The notes beneath the pieces are model-generated. The model was not told the origin of the DNA. It searched no databases and worked only from the letters and a program-made list of their open reading frames with translations. Of a stretch of DNA of 64,000 nt, positions 1 through 7,837 are shown piece after piece. The translations under genes were made by a program, and so were the position numbers. The stretch comes from Nonomuraea thailandensis (GTDB lineage: Bacteria > Actinomycetota > Actinomycetes > Streptosporangiales > Streptosporangiaceae), in the NCBI RefSeq assembly GCF_024172165.1, contig NZ_JAMZEB010000002.1:9522501-9586500 (forward strand). Direction: 5' to 3'. Every line of letters starts with the position of its first letter. Position 1 is the first letter of the stretch.

Positions 1-1
1 C

Positions 2-1666
2 CACTCGCCGACCGGCTACGGCCTCAAGCAGACGTACGGCACGTCGGCCGGCACCCAGGACTTCAAGTCCGTGGACAAGGCCGACGTCATCCTGATCATC
101 GGGGCGAACCCGACCGACGCCCACCCGGTGTTCGGCTCGCGGATCAAGCGCCGGCTGCGCCAGGGCGCCAAGCTCATCGTCGCCGACCCACGCCGGATCG
201 ACCTGGTCCGATCCCCGCACATCCAGGCCGAACACCACCTGCGGGTACAGCCCGGCACCAACGTGGCGCTGATCAACGCCATGAGCCACGTGGTGGTGAC
301 CGAGGGCCTGGTGGACCGGGAGTTCGTCGAGGAGCGCTGCGAGGACTTCACCGAATGGGAGCGGTTCATCTCCGCCCCCGAGCACAGCCCCGAGGCGGTC
401 GAGCCGATCACCGGCATCCCCGCCGCCGAGCTGCGGGCCGCGACCCGCCTGTACGCGAGCGCGCGCAACGCCACCATCATGTACGGCCTCGGCGTCACCG
501 AGCACAGCCAGGGCTCGACCATGGTGATGGGCATGGCCAACCTGGCCATGGCCACCGGCAACATCGGACGCGAGGGCGTCGGGGTGAACCCACTGCGCGG
601 GCAGAACAACGTGCAGGGCTCGTGCGACATGGGCTCCTTCCCGCACGAGCTGCCCGGCTACCGGCACGTCTCCGACGACGTGGTGCGGGGCACGTTCGAG
701 ACGCTGTGGGGCCGGGTGCTGGACCCGGAGCCGGGCCTGCGCATCCCCAACATGTTCGACGCCGCGATCGACGGCACGTTCATGGGCCTGTTCGTGCAGG
801 GTGAGGACATCGTCCAGTCCGACCCGAACACCAAGCACGTCACCGCCGCCCTGTCGGCGATGGAGCTCGTCGTCGTGCAGGACCTGTTCCTCAACGAGAC
901 CTCGAAGTACGCGCACGTCTTCCTGCCGGGCACCTCGTTCCTGGAGAAGAACGGCACGTTCACCAACGCCGAGCGCCGGATCAACCGCGTCCGCCCGGTG
1001 ATGGCGCCGCGGACCGGCAAGCACGAGTGGGAGATCGTCTGCGAGATCGCGCAGGCGATGGGCTACCCGATGAAGTACGGCGACTCCGCGCAGATCATGG
1101 ACGAGATCGCGATGACCACACCCAGCTTCGCGGGGGTGTCGTTCGCCAAGCTCGACGAGGTCGGCAGCGTCCAGTGGCCGTGCAACGACGCGGCGCCCGA
1201 AGGCACCCCGATCATGCACATCGACGAGTTCGTACGCGGCAAGGGCCGGTTCATGCTCACCGACTACGTGCCGACCCGGGAACGCAGCACCCGCAAGTTC
1301 CCGCTGATCCTGACGACCGGACGCATCCTGTCGCAGTACAACGTGGGCGCCCAGACCCGGCGTACCGGCAACACCGCCTGGCATCCGGAGGACGTGCTGG
1401 AGATGCACCCGCACGACGCCGAGGTGCGCGGCGTCCGCGACGGCGACACCGTCGCGCTGACCAGCCGGGTCGGGGAGACCAGCCTCCGGGTGAAGATCGA
1501 CGACCGGATGCCGGTCGGGGTGGTCTACACGACGTTCCACCACCCGGTGACCGGCGCGAACGTCGTGACCACGGAGAACTCCGACTGGGCGACCAACTGC
1601 CCCGAGTACAAGGTGACCGCGGTGCAGGTGTCGCTGAAGCACCCCGCCCCGGCAGCGGTGATGTGA
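2..1666 (+). CDS. Formate dehydrogenase alpha subunit (molybdopterin oxidoreductase), 5'-partial
   Basis: This is the C-terminal part of a molybdopterin-dependent formate dehydrogenase catalytic subunit, which oxidises formate to CO2. The reading frame is open from base 2, so the N-terminal iron-sulfur domains and the active-site Cys/Sec lie outside the window. Visible family marks are ADVILIIGANPTDAHPVFGS, LNPLRGQNNVQGSCDMG-like cofactor loops (here GVNPLRGQNNVQGSCDMG), FLNETSKYAHVFLPG, and a C-terminal molybdopterin-dinucleotide domain with LTTGR, HP(H)DA and DRMPVGVVYTTFHH. A delta-subunit gene follows 4 bp downstream, which favours the soluble NAD-linked Fds type over a respiratory one. 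NuoG-like paralogues share this fold, but the fdsD neighbour argues for formate dehydrogenase. Confidence 0.9.
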   Translation, partial: HSPTGYGLKQTYGTSAGTQDFKSVDKADVILIIGANPTDAHPVFGSRIKRRLRQGAKLIVADPRRIDLVRSPHIQAEHHLRVQPGTNVALINAMSHVVVTEGLVDREFVEERCEDFTEWERFISAPEHSPEAVEPITGIPAAELRAATRLYASARNATIMYGLGVTEHSQGSTMVMGMANLAMATGNIGREGVGVNPLRGQNNVQGSCDMGSFPHELPGYRHVSDDVVRGTFETLWGRVLDPEPGLRIPNMFDAAIDGTFMGLFVQGEDIVQSDPNTKHVTAALSAMELVVVQDLFLNETSKYAHVFLPGTSFLEKNGTFTNAERRINRVRPVMAPRTGKHEWEIVCEIAQAMGYPMKYGDSAQIMDEIAMTTPSFAGVSFAKLDEVGSVQWPCNDAAPEGTPIMHIDEFVRGKGRFMLTDYVPTRERSTRKFPLILTTGRILSQYNVGAQTRRTGNTAWHPEDVLEMHPHDAEVRGVRDGDTVALTSRVGETSLRVKIDDRMPVGVVYTTFHHPVTGANVVTTENSDWATNCPEYKVTAVQVSLKHPAPAAVM

Positions 1667-1670
1667 TCCC

Positions 1671-1898
1671 GTGACCGCGACGCGGACGCCCCCGCACATC
1701 CGCATGGCGAACGAGATCGCCGTGCAGTTCAGGAACCGCGACCCGGCCTGGGCGGCCGAGCGGATCGCCGAGCACATCCGCGCCTTCTGGGATCCCCGGA
1801 TGCGCGCCAGGCTGCTCGCCGACGCCGGCGCGGCCGACGGCCGGCTCGACCCGCTCATCGTGGCCGCCGCCGCGCTGCTGCCCCCGGCACGCGACTGA
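1671..1898 (+). CDS. fdsD: Formate dehydrogenase delta subunit (FdsD-like)
   Basis: A 75-residue protein with the hallmark pattern of the NAD-dependent formate dehydrogenase delta subunit: RMANEIAVQFRNRDPAWAA near the N-terminus, then IAEHIRAFWDPRMRARLLA. In known Fds systems this small protein helps maturation or stability of the molybdenum enzyme. The GTG start lies 4 bp after the alpha-subunit stop codon, so the two are cotranscribed and probably translationally coupled. No other Fds subunit follows; the region downstream holds a decayed two-component pair on the other strand. Confidence 0.85.
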   Translation: MTATRTPPHIRMANEIAVQFRNRDPAWAAERIAEHIRAFWDPRMRARLLADAGAADGRLDPLIVAAAALLPPARD

Positions 1899-1999
1899 AC
1901 CCGCAGGCACCCCGGCCGGCTTCGCCCAAGCCGACCTCCAGGACGCCGACATCGTGCTGTCCCCGCACGACCGCGGCGCAGGGCCGCCCAGGTCGTCAG

Positions 2000-2537
2000 A
2001 TGGGAAGGGGGTTGGTCGTTGAGGAAACGCACGATGGCCAGGACCCGGCGGTTGCAGCCGTCGGCGTGCGCCAGGCCGAGCCTGTCGAAGATGGCGTTGG
2101 CGTGTTTCTCCACCGCGCTGCGCGACACGTGCAGGCGTGCGGCGATGGATTCGTTGGTGTGTCCCTGTGCCATCAGGGCGAGCACCTCGTGCTCGCGCAC
2201 GCTGAGCCGGGCCAGGGACACGGTGTCGCGGGCGCGGTTGAGCAGCCGCCGGACGACCTCCGGGTCGAACGCCGTCCCGCCGCTCGCCACCCGCCGCAGC
2301 GCCTCCAGGAAGTCGCCGACCTCGACCACCCGGTCCTTCAGCAGGTAGCCGGCCCCGCGCACGGCGCCCTCGATGAGCTGGGCGGCGTAGCGGGTGTCGA
2401 CGTACTGCGACAACACAGGCGGCCATCAGTCCTTCCCCATCGCCGACGGCGGCCACAACGGTATGGCCGCCCTCGCTCAGCAGCCGGGTCAGGCCCTCGC
2501 GCAGCAGTGTGTTGTCTTCGGCCAGGACCATGCGCAT
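2000..2537 (-). pseudogene. LuxR/NarL-family response regulator, internally deleted
   Basis: The start is clear (MRMVLAEDNTLLREGLTRLL), with the acidic pocket E-D of a receiver domain. After GDGEGLMAA at about residue 40 the frame breaks and resumes as LSQYVDTRYAAQLIEG. The segment that should carry the phosphoacceptor aspartate (about 45-50 residues) is missing. The rest is normal: a YLLKDRV receiver end, then a LuxR helix-turn-helix (LSVREHEVLALMAQGHTNES, SRSAVEKHANAIFDKLGL) and a VLAIVRFLND end with no stop codon in the expected place. The start overlaps the upstream kinase gene. An assembly error is possible, but the kinase shows a second independent lesion, so decay is more likely. Confidence 0.8.
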
Positions 2538-3543
2538 GGCAGCTCCACCCGCAGCGTCGTCGGCCCGCCTGCCGGGCTGTCGAGGTCGAACCGCCCGTCG
2601 TGGGCGGCCACCCGGCGCGCCGGCCCGGACAGACCCCGCCCGTCGGCCCGCGCGCCGCCGACGCCGTCGTCGGTGACGCGTACCAGCAACATGCCGCCGG
2701 GCTGGCGGATCTCGACCTCGACACGCTGGGCTCGGCTGTGTTTGAGCGCGTTCGTCACCGCCTCGCAGACCACGAAGGAGGCAACCGTCTCCTGGGCGGA
2801 GCCGGGCAGATCCGCCAGGCCACCTCCCGCAACTCCTCCAGAGCGCGGCGGGATTCCTCCCGCGCCTGCCGGAACAGCGCGGCGGCAGCGCCCGGATCGT
2901 CGAGGCGATCAGCGCGGCCCAGCAGCATGCCCAGCGCCACCAGCCGCTGCTGCACCCCGTCATGCAGGTCCCGCTCGATCCGCCGCCGCTCGTCATCGAC
3001 CGCCTCCAGCACCTCCGCCCGCGTCCGCGACAACTGCTCAACGCGTCCCCGCAGCACCTCCTTGTCGCTGGGCGCCAGCCCCCATGCCGCCAGCCGCCGC
3101 TCCAGCGCCGCCAGTCCCATGAGGGCCTGCACCGCCAGGAAGAGGACGAGGAGGACGAACACCGTCCAGGTGATCGGGTCGTACCAGCTCCAACCGGCAC
3201 GCTCGCTCATACCGCCGGACAGCGCCTGCCAGCTCACCGCCACCCAGATCCCGACCAGCACCAGCACTCCGCCGCCGAGCCCGCCCGCCATGGCACGCAT
3301 CGCCACGTACGCCAACACACGTCCCCCAGCCAGACCAGGAGCGACGGCGCCGCCCAGCCAGCGATTGACCCGGACCCGATCGGCCTCGGCCAGCCAGCGA
3401 GCGCCACGAAACGACCAAGGCCGGGCCGGCGGCAGCACCAGCAACGGCACCGCGACGACGACCCACACCAGCTCGACCACGGCCATCACCGCCCCGAGCA
3501 CCAGCCCGGCCATGCCCCGTACCGCGGCCCGCACCACAACCAT
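2489..3543 (-). pseudogene. Two-component sensor histidine kinase (HisKA_3 type), internally deleted
   Basis: The N-terminal part reads as a membrane sensor kinase: several hydrophobic segments (AVMAVVELVWVVVAVPLLVL; GGGVLVLVGIWVAV; TVFVLLVLFLAVQALMG), a short coiled coil, then the HisKA_3 phosphoacceptor box DDERRRIERDLHDGVQQRLV. The frame breaks after ELREVAWRI. It resumes in another frame as SAQETVASFVVCEAVTNALK, the N box of the ATPase domain, followed by DDGVGGA and GRGLSGPARRV. About 50 residues linking the two domains are gone. The gene overlaps the response-regulator start, the usual arrangement for such pairs. The ATG at 3543 precedes the first membrane segment. Confidence 0.8.
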
Positions 3544-3767
3544 GCTCAGCGGCGACTTCTGACATCCGTGCAGACGCCCTCCGAAATCGGCACCGACCGT
3601 ACGGTCCCGGCGCCGGTAAATGGGTTGCGAGATCCAAAACGGGCGGGCATGCTGGCTCGATCGAGCGGCGGAGAGCGCTGCCTGGACTAAGGAGGGCTGA
3701 CGGATGGCCATCACTGCGCTGCGGCATGTCCGCATCAGTCCCACCTCTTTGTTCAGGAGCACACCCG

Positions 3768-4688
3768 TTGTCTTCCGAGTACGAACTCCCTGATTCCTAC
3801 TCCGACCTCGGCTCCCCCTGGTCCGATGCCCCCGGTGACGAGTCTTCATCAGATCCGTCCGACGCCTTCGTCTTCGAGTTCCATTCGGTCGACGAGGAGC
3901 TGGGCCCGGATCAGCGGTGGTCCACCTGGCTGGAGGTCGAGCGCGGTTCTCGCGGCCCGGAACCACGCCCCTCGTGGGTCGTGACGGAGCAGGCTGCGAT
4001 CGACACCGAGCTCGGCGTCCTCAAAACCGGCAAGGAAGCCGACGTCTTCCTGCTCGAACGGGCCGTCGAAGCCATCGGCGACAACCCGGCGAAGTCCTCG
4101 CTGCTGGCCGCGAAACGATACCGCACCGAGGAACACCGGTCCTTCCGCCGCAGTACGTCGTACGTCGAAGGCCGCCGTACCCGCAACAGCCGCGACAACC
4201 GGGCGATTGCGAAGAAGACCTCGCACGGCCGCAGTGTCGCGGCCGGTCAGTGGGCCTACGCCGAGTGGGTCGCCCTCAACCGGTTGTGGAAGGCCGGCGT
4301 CCCGGTGCCGTATCCCGTGCAGGTGGACGGCACCGAGCTGCTGATGGAGTTCATCGACGACGGCGAGGGCGGTGCCGCGCCCCGGCTCGCCCAGGTCCGG
4401 CCGTCGAAGGAGCTGCTCGGTGTGTATTTCGAGCAGCTCCGCGAGGGCATGCGCGAACTGGCCCGCGCGGGGCTCGCGCACGGCGACCTTTCGCCGTACA
4501 ACGTCCTCGCGCAGGACGAGCGGATCGTGATGATCGACCTGCCCCAGGTCGTCGACGTCGTCGGCAACCCGAAGGGCATGGACTTCCTGATGCGTGACTG
4601 CCACAACATGGCCACCTGGTTCACGAACCGCGGGCTCGAGATCGACGATCAGGAGCTGTTCGCCGACCTGCTCGCAATGGTGTTCTGA
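3768..4688 (+). CDS. RIO-family serine protein kinase
   Basis: A RIO1-like atypical kinase. The nucleotide-binding loop is in VLKTGKEADVFLLER, the ATP-anchoring lysine in LLAAKRYR, the catalytic loop in LAHGDLSPYNVL and the metal-binding aspartate in VMIDLPQVVDV. An acidic N-terminal stretch of about 60 residues precedes the domain. The TTG at 3768 is chosen because AGGAG (3755-3759) lies 8 bp upstream; an in-frame ATG at 3726 lacks a ribosome-binding site. RIO kinases occur widely in actinobacteria, but their bacterial substrates are largely unknown. The gene stands alone and is followed by a large hairpin. Confidence 0.88.
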   Translation: MSSEYELPDSYSDLGSPWSDAPGDESSSDPSDAFVFEFHSVDEELGPDQRWSTWLEVERGSRGPEPRPSWVVTEQAAIDTELGVLKTGKEADVFLLERAVEAIGDNPAKSSLLAAKRYRTEEHRSFRRSTSYVEGRRTRNSRDNRAIAKKTSHGRSVAAGQWAYAEWVALNRLWKAGVPVPYPVQVDGTELLMEFIDDGEGGAAPRLAQVRPSKELLGVYFEQLREGMRELARAGLAHGDLSPYNVLAQDERIVMIDLPQVVDVVGNPKGMDFLMRDCHNMATWFTNRGLEIDDQELFADLLAMVF

Positions 4689-4703
4689 TCGCCTGCGCGG
4701 CGG

Positions 4704-4776
4704 GCCGTGCTCCGTGCAGTACGACACGTGCACGGGCTGGATCGCCTTGTACGTGTCGCACTGCACGGGGCACGGC
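4704..4776. terminator. Large inverted repeat downstream of RIO kinase
   Basis: Two 29-bp arms (4704-4732 and 4748-4776) are complementary apart from three mismatches and enclose a 15-nt loop. The hairpin begins 15 bp after the kinase stop codon. It has no T-tract, as is common for actinobacterial terminators. It may terminate transcription in both directions; a role as a protein-binding site is not excluded. Confidence 0.65.
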
Positions 4777-5162
4777 GTGGACTGGTCGAGCCCGAGCCTG
4801 GCGCAGCTGATGGCGATGATGCGGTGATGCCGGACGACTGGGCGAGGGCCGCGCCAGAGGCGGGTTGGCCGCGCGGCCAACCAACGTGCCCGACAGACCT
4901 GCGAACTGCACCGGTACGGCCGGACCTCAGCCAGACCCGGGGACCACCCGGCAGGGTTTCGCCGAACCCGGCGAACGAGCGGATCATGCGCCGAACGACC
5001 CTCCACTCGGACAGCTGCGATGAGGCTCCAAGTAGCTCTGCGTAGCGTTCCGATCCCGTCACGCCGCGATCACGTCACAGCGAAGCCCTCAACTACACGG
5101 CCTCGGCCTTGAGGCGAGTGGCTCCGTGCATCATCCGGCCACGGAGCCTTCGCGAAAACCGG

Positions 5163-5192
5163 TTGGCGGACCACGGCGACCATTGCTAGCTT
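5163..5192 (+). promoter_or_regulatory. Candidate promoter for leader/hydrolase
   Basis: TTGGCG at 5163-5168 and TAGCTT at 5187-5192 are 18 bp apart, resembling a housekeeping actinobacterial promoter. The small reading frame at 5203 and the hydrolase lie downstream. This is from sequence pattern only. The stretch 4777-5162 holds nothing I can recognise. Confidence 0.35.
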
Positions 5193-5202
5193 TCTGGAGG
5201 CC

Positions 5203-5283
5203 GTGCCGGAGAACGAGGAGGTGGTACCCGTGAACACAGTATCGACATGGGTGCTCCCCTCTGGGGTCACGGCCGGGCGATAG
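5203..5283 (+). CDS. Possible 26-residue leader peptide
   Basis: A short frame beginning GTG-CCG-GAG with GGAGG two bases upstream, ending in TAG at 5281-5283, encodes 26 residues including VNTVSTWVLPSGVTAGR. It lies between a candidate promoter and the hydrolase start 45 bp downstream. It could be a leader that couples translation to the hydrolase, or chance. No similarity is recognised. Confidence 0.25.
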   Translation: MPENEEVVPVNTVSTWVLPSGVTAGR

Positions 5284-5328
5284 GTCGTCCGGGAGCGCCG
5301 TTCACGAGCACTCCCGAAAGGCACGACC

Positions 5329-6063
5329 ATGCAATTCACTTCCGAGCAGCACCTCGACGACGGCGTCGTCGAACGCGGATTCACCCTCGGCGAGATCCCC
5401 GGCATCCTGTGGACGCCCTCATCCGCGTCCGCACCGGTCCCGCTGATCCTGCTCGGCCACCCTCCGCTCGGACTGCACAAGATGTACCCCCGGCTGGTGG
5501 CACGGGCCCGGCACGCCACGGCGGCTGGCTTCGCTGCGGCCACCATCGAGCTCCCCGGGAGCGGTGACCGGCCCCGTTGGGCCGGCGCCGAGCAGGCAGG
5601 CGCCGACCTGCGCCGGGCGATTGAGGCCGGCGAGCCGGTCGGCGACGAGATCATCGACGCCCTCATCCTCCCGCTCGTCGACAAGGCGGTCCCGGAATGG
5701 CAGGCCGCCTTGGACGCCCTCCTGTCGCTGCCCGAGATCGGCGGTCCGGTCGGCTACTCGGGGGGAGTGATCTCCATCGGCATCCGGCTCGCGGTGGTCG
5801 AGCCGCGCATCGTGGCCGCCGGCCTCTTCGCCGGGAGTTTCGTGCCTCGCATCATGTTCGAGGAGGCCCGGCAGGTCACCATTCCGCTGCTTGTCCTGCT
5901 GCAGTGGGATGACGAAGGGAACGACAGGCAGGCGGCCCTGGACCTGTTCGACGCCTTCGGCTCCAAGGAGAAGACGCTGCTCGCCAACATGGGCGGGCAC
6001 ACCGGTGTCCCGCAGTCCGCCGGGGAGGACGCGGCCGGGTTCTTCGCCCGCCACCTGCGCTAG
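5329..6063 (+). CDS. Alpha/beta hydrolase (dienelactone hydrolase-like)
   Basis: A 244-residue protein with the alpha/beta hydrolase pattern. It has an early LILLGHPPLG oxyanion strand-turn, a nucleophile elbow GYSGG (Ser144, residues 142-146), a candidate acid in QWDDEGNDRQ (about residue 192) and the catalytic His in GGHTGVP (about residue 225). No signal peptide is seen, so it should be cytoplasmic. Length and layout fit small esterases of the dienelactone hydrolase superfamily; the substrate cannot be told. The ATG is preceded by a GAAAGG ribosome-binding site. The gene is monocistronic apart from the possible leader. Confidence 0.82.
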   Translation: MQFTSEQHLDDGVVERGFTLGEIPGILWTPSSASAPVPLILLGHPPLGLHKMYPRLVARARHATAAGFAAATIELPGSGDRPRWAGAEQAGADLRRAIEAGEPVGDEIIDALILPLVDKAVPEWQAALDALLSLPEIGGPVGYSGGVISIGIRLAVVEPRIVAAGLFAGSFVPRIMFEEARQVTIPLLVLLQWDDEGNDRQAALDLFDAFGSKEKTLLANMGGHTGVPQSAGEDAAGFFARHLR

Positions 6064-6355
6064 CAGGGGGGCCTGTCGCCAGGCCAACAGCAGGTGGTAG
6101 GCGGCGGCCAGCACGCCGCTCATCGAGGACAAGGCCCGGCCCTCCTCGATGGCGGTGGCCGGCAAGATGCACAACCCGCCCTGACCGGCCGGTCAGGGCG
6201 GCGAGAGCGTGTCTCTGGCCGCCGGGCTCAGGTCACCACAAGGACGGGTTCCCGACGCGTTCGAAGGAACGTAGTGACCGGTAGCCGGTGGCGTCGACCT
6301 TGGCCAGTTCGGCGCCGACGATGGGTTGATCACACGGCGGGTACGGCGCAGTGGC

Positions 6356-6396
6356 ACACGCCCTACGCCAGCGTGTAGCGGGCGTAGGGCGGGTGT
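6356..6396. terminator. Hairpin downstream of the hydrolase
   Basis: ACACGCCCTACGCC (6356-6369) pairs with GGCGTAGGGCGGGTGT (6381-6396) with one bulge and an 11-nt loop. It is a strong GC hairpin about 290 bp after the hydrolase stop codon. The rest of 6064-6570 holds no gene I can recognise. Confidence 0.45.
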
Positions 6397-6570
6397 CCCG
6401 CCGGAGTAGCTGCGTTACCGTCCCAGGGCGCTGGAGTCCTTCCTGCGAGCTCTGTGACGCTCCTCCCTGAGATAGACGCCGGTGCGGGAGCCCAGTGTCG
6501 CCACAGACACATCCCGAGCACTGGGGTCCACCAACCGTGATCGCTAGGGAACGTACAGGGAACGATCAAC

Positions 6571-6640
6571 CGTAGAGCGCCGGTGTCACCCGTGGACAGC
6601 CGGACACAAAGCGAGAGGCCCGTCACCGCGTTTCCGCTGG
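6571..6640. repeat. Partial copy of the int-to-tRNA flank (broken att region)
   Basis: This stretch matches the DNA between the integrase stop and the tRNA-Tyr 3' end at two other places (about 13,707-13,776 and 46,330-46,399). The match includes GAGGCCCGTCACC, the left arm of the terminator found there. It stops abruptly at about 6640, where recombinase coding sequence begins. The terminator's right arm and the tRNA fragment are missing. Just upstream, GGGAACG is repeated (6547-6553, 6558-6564), resembling integrase arm sites. It is the trace of an att region cut by later rearrangement. Confidence 0.7.
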
Positions 6641-7837
6641 TTGCTGCTGCGGCACGGCCCGCTCGGTCGCGCGCAGGTCACCCGGTGGGCCGGGGTGACG
6701 AGCTACGCAGTGGCCCAAACGAACCTGGGCCGTGTGACTCGGACCTTGTTCCCGACGACCGACGTCACGTTCGCCTACGTGCTGTTGTTCGGCGCCTACA
6801 CCGGCATCGTCCCCGACGGCATCGCCGACCTCGGAGTGCCCGACATCGACTGGGCAGGCGAGGCCACGATCCTGCTCGACTACGTCAAAGGCCGCTCGGG
6901 TCCGCAGAGCCTGACCTTGCCCCGGCAGGCAGTTCGCCTGCTGGAGCAGTGGCTGGAGCTTTCCGCCCCACTGCGCCGCGTCATCCGCGAGGAACTGCGG
7001 TCGCGGTTGTGGATCCGACTGAACCCGGGCCTGGGCCCCAACCCCGCCAGCGAGGCGGGAAGTCCGGCGTCCGGTCTGGTGTTCCGCAACGGGTTGAGCC
7101 GACGCTGGGCCGCCACGCACGATCTGACCGTCGACGGTGTCTCGATTCGGTTGCACCGCAGCCGCATTCGCACCACCTACCAGAACCTGTTGTCCCGTCG
7201 CGGCTGGACCGGCCGCACCACCATCGACCCCAACCACAGCGCCGCGGTCGAGGGCGACCACTACCTGAGCGTGACCACACCGGCCCAACAGGACGCGATC
7301 GAAGCGATCATCGAGGATGGGCAGGCCGACCTGCTCCGCAAAGCCCAGCCACCTCGGGTGCTGACCGACGAGCAGGCCGTGGACGCGGCGTCGGGGTTGC
7401 CGCAGCTGGCCGCCGAGCACGGGTTGGACGATGCCGCGATCACCGAGCTGCTCGGTGGACAGCGGGATGTGTTCGTCGCGGCCTGCGCCGACCAGCTGGC
7501 CAGCCCGTTCGGTCCGGCGGGCAAGCCCTGCCCCGCGCGGCCGTGGGTCTGTCTGCTGTGTCCGCTGGCGGCGTTCCTACCGCGCCACCTGCCGAACCTG
7601 TTGCGGCTCAAGGGTTTCTTCTCCCGGCAGTTCCGCCAGCAGCCCACGACCGCGTTCCTGACCGTGTTCGGCCCCTACGCCCACCGACTGGAGACCGACA
7701 TCTTGCCCCGCTTCGACCAGCAGGCGGTCACCGCCGCCGCCCACGCCCTCGACACCGAGGCCGGCACCACGGCCGGCAGCGATATCGGTGGCAGCGTCGG
7801 CGAGCTGCTGCCGCTGTGTCCCGAGGAGTTGGCGTGA
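6641..7837 (+). pseudogene. Tyrosine recombinase, 5'-truncated
   Basis: The frame is open to the junction at 6640 and enters in the middle of a recombinase; the N-terminal core-binding domain is absent. Catalytic-domain traces are a KGR lysine (YVKGRSG), an H-x-x-R box (LHRSRIRTTYQNL) and a terminal H...Y block (NHSAAVEGDHYLS). The first arginine position reads TGIVPDG, without the usual Arg. A long C-terminal tail follows. The stop overlaps the next gene start (GTGA). It resembles members of paired or triple recombinase elements (Tn554- or RIT-like). Loss of the 5' end suggests it is inactive. Confidence 0.65.

Noticed and set aside
1257..3200. 647-residue minus-strand frame across fdsD and the two-component pair
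   Set aside because: It joins unrelated frames; only a short part corresponds to the response-regulator N-terminus and the rest is Arg/Gly-rich noise.
5070..5684. Minus-strand frame over the hydrolase start
   Set aside because: Antisense to a gene with clear catalytic motifs and a ribosome-binding site; no domain.
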